Source of the DNA: RGIG8700 sp964568815
GTDB taxonomy: Bacteria; Bacillota; Clostridia; RGIG6154
Direction of reading: 5' to 3'
NCBI GenBank assembly: GCA_964568815.1
Contig: CAZMRY010000077.1
Coordinates: 1 to 6,504, forward strand
DNA: 6,504 nt
The translations under genes and the position numbers were made by a program. A model generated the notes under the pieces. The model saw only the letters and a list, made by a program, of their open reading frames with translations. It had not been told where the DNA came from and searched no databases. Positions 6,500-6,504 of the stretch are shown here, piece after piece; positions within the stretch are counted from its first letter, which is position 1; the number at the start of each line of letters is the position of its first letter.

Positions 6500-6504
6500 T
6501 GAAA

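Noticed and set aside
1..6504. CRISPR arrays, tRNA or rRNA genes, insertion sequences, toxin-antitoxin or phage-defence genes
   Set aside because: Nearly all the sequence is accounted for by four metabolic or transport genes and one regulator, and no such elements were recognised in the short gaps.

Overview
The window looks like the chromosome of a low-GC Gram-positive anaerobe of the Clostridia. The DNA is AT-rich and Arg is mostly AGA. Promoters are sigma-A-like, Shine-Dalgarno sequences are of the AAAGGAG type, and the surface protein is a lipoprotein. The glutamate dehydrogenase closely resembles the Clostridium symbiosum enzyme as I remember it. Family or genus cannot be fixed from this sequence alone.

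Layout. (1) Positions 1-1346, minus strand: a glutamate dehydrogenase gene that lacks only its last few codons at the window edge. Its promoter lies in the divergent intergenic region. (2) Positions 1347-1559: a 213-bp divergent control region with two promoters facing apart, a long-armed inverted repeat, and a cluster of 9-bp-phased half-sites over the rightward promoter. (3) Positions 1560-4795, plus strand: a tight three-gene operon encoding a YtrA-type GntR repressor (123 aa), an ABC ATPase (297 aa) and a large ABC-2-like permease (664 aa) with a C-terminal soluble domain. The start codons are GTG, TTG and ATG; the junctions are a 1-nt gap and a 26-nt overlap. (4) Positions 4796-4889: a short spacer with an extended -10 promoter and an inverted repeat. 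(5) Positions 4890-6428: a sugar-type ABC solute-binding lipoprotein with a DUF3502-like C-terminus, followed by a strong intrinsic terminator at 6439-6466. (6) The last 38 bases hold a probable promoter for a gene beyond the window.

How it works together. The GntR protein probably represses its own operon through the half-sites over the -10 box, so that an inducing signal, by analogy cell-envelope stress, switches on the ATPase and permease. The glutamate dehydrogenase (nitrogen and amino-acid metabolism) and the solute-binding lipoprotein (uptake of an unidentified glycan or similar solute) have their own promoters and no evident functional link to that operon. I do not see a wholly new system. 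The points most worth following are the operator architecture, the permease's predicted extracytoplasmic domain, the predicted NAD preference of the dehydrogenase, and the solute-binding gene that stands alone without permeases.
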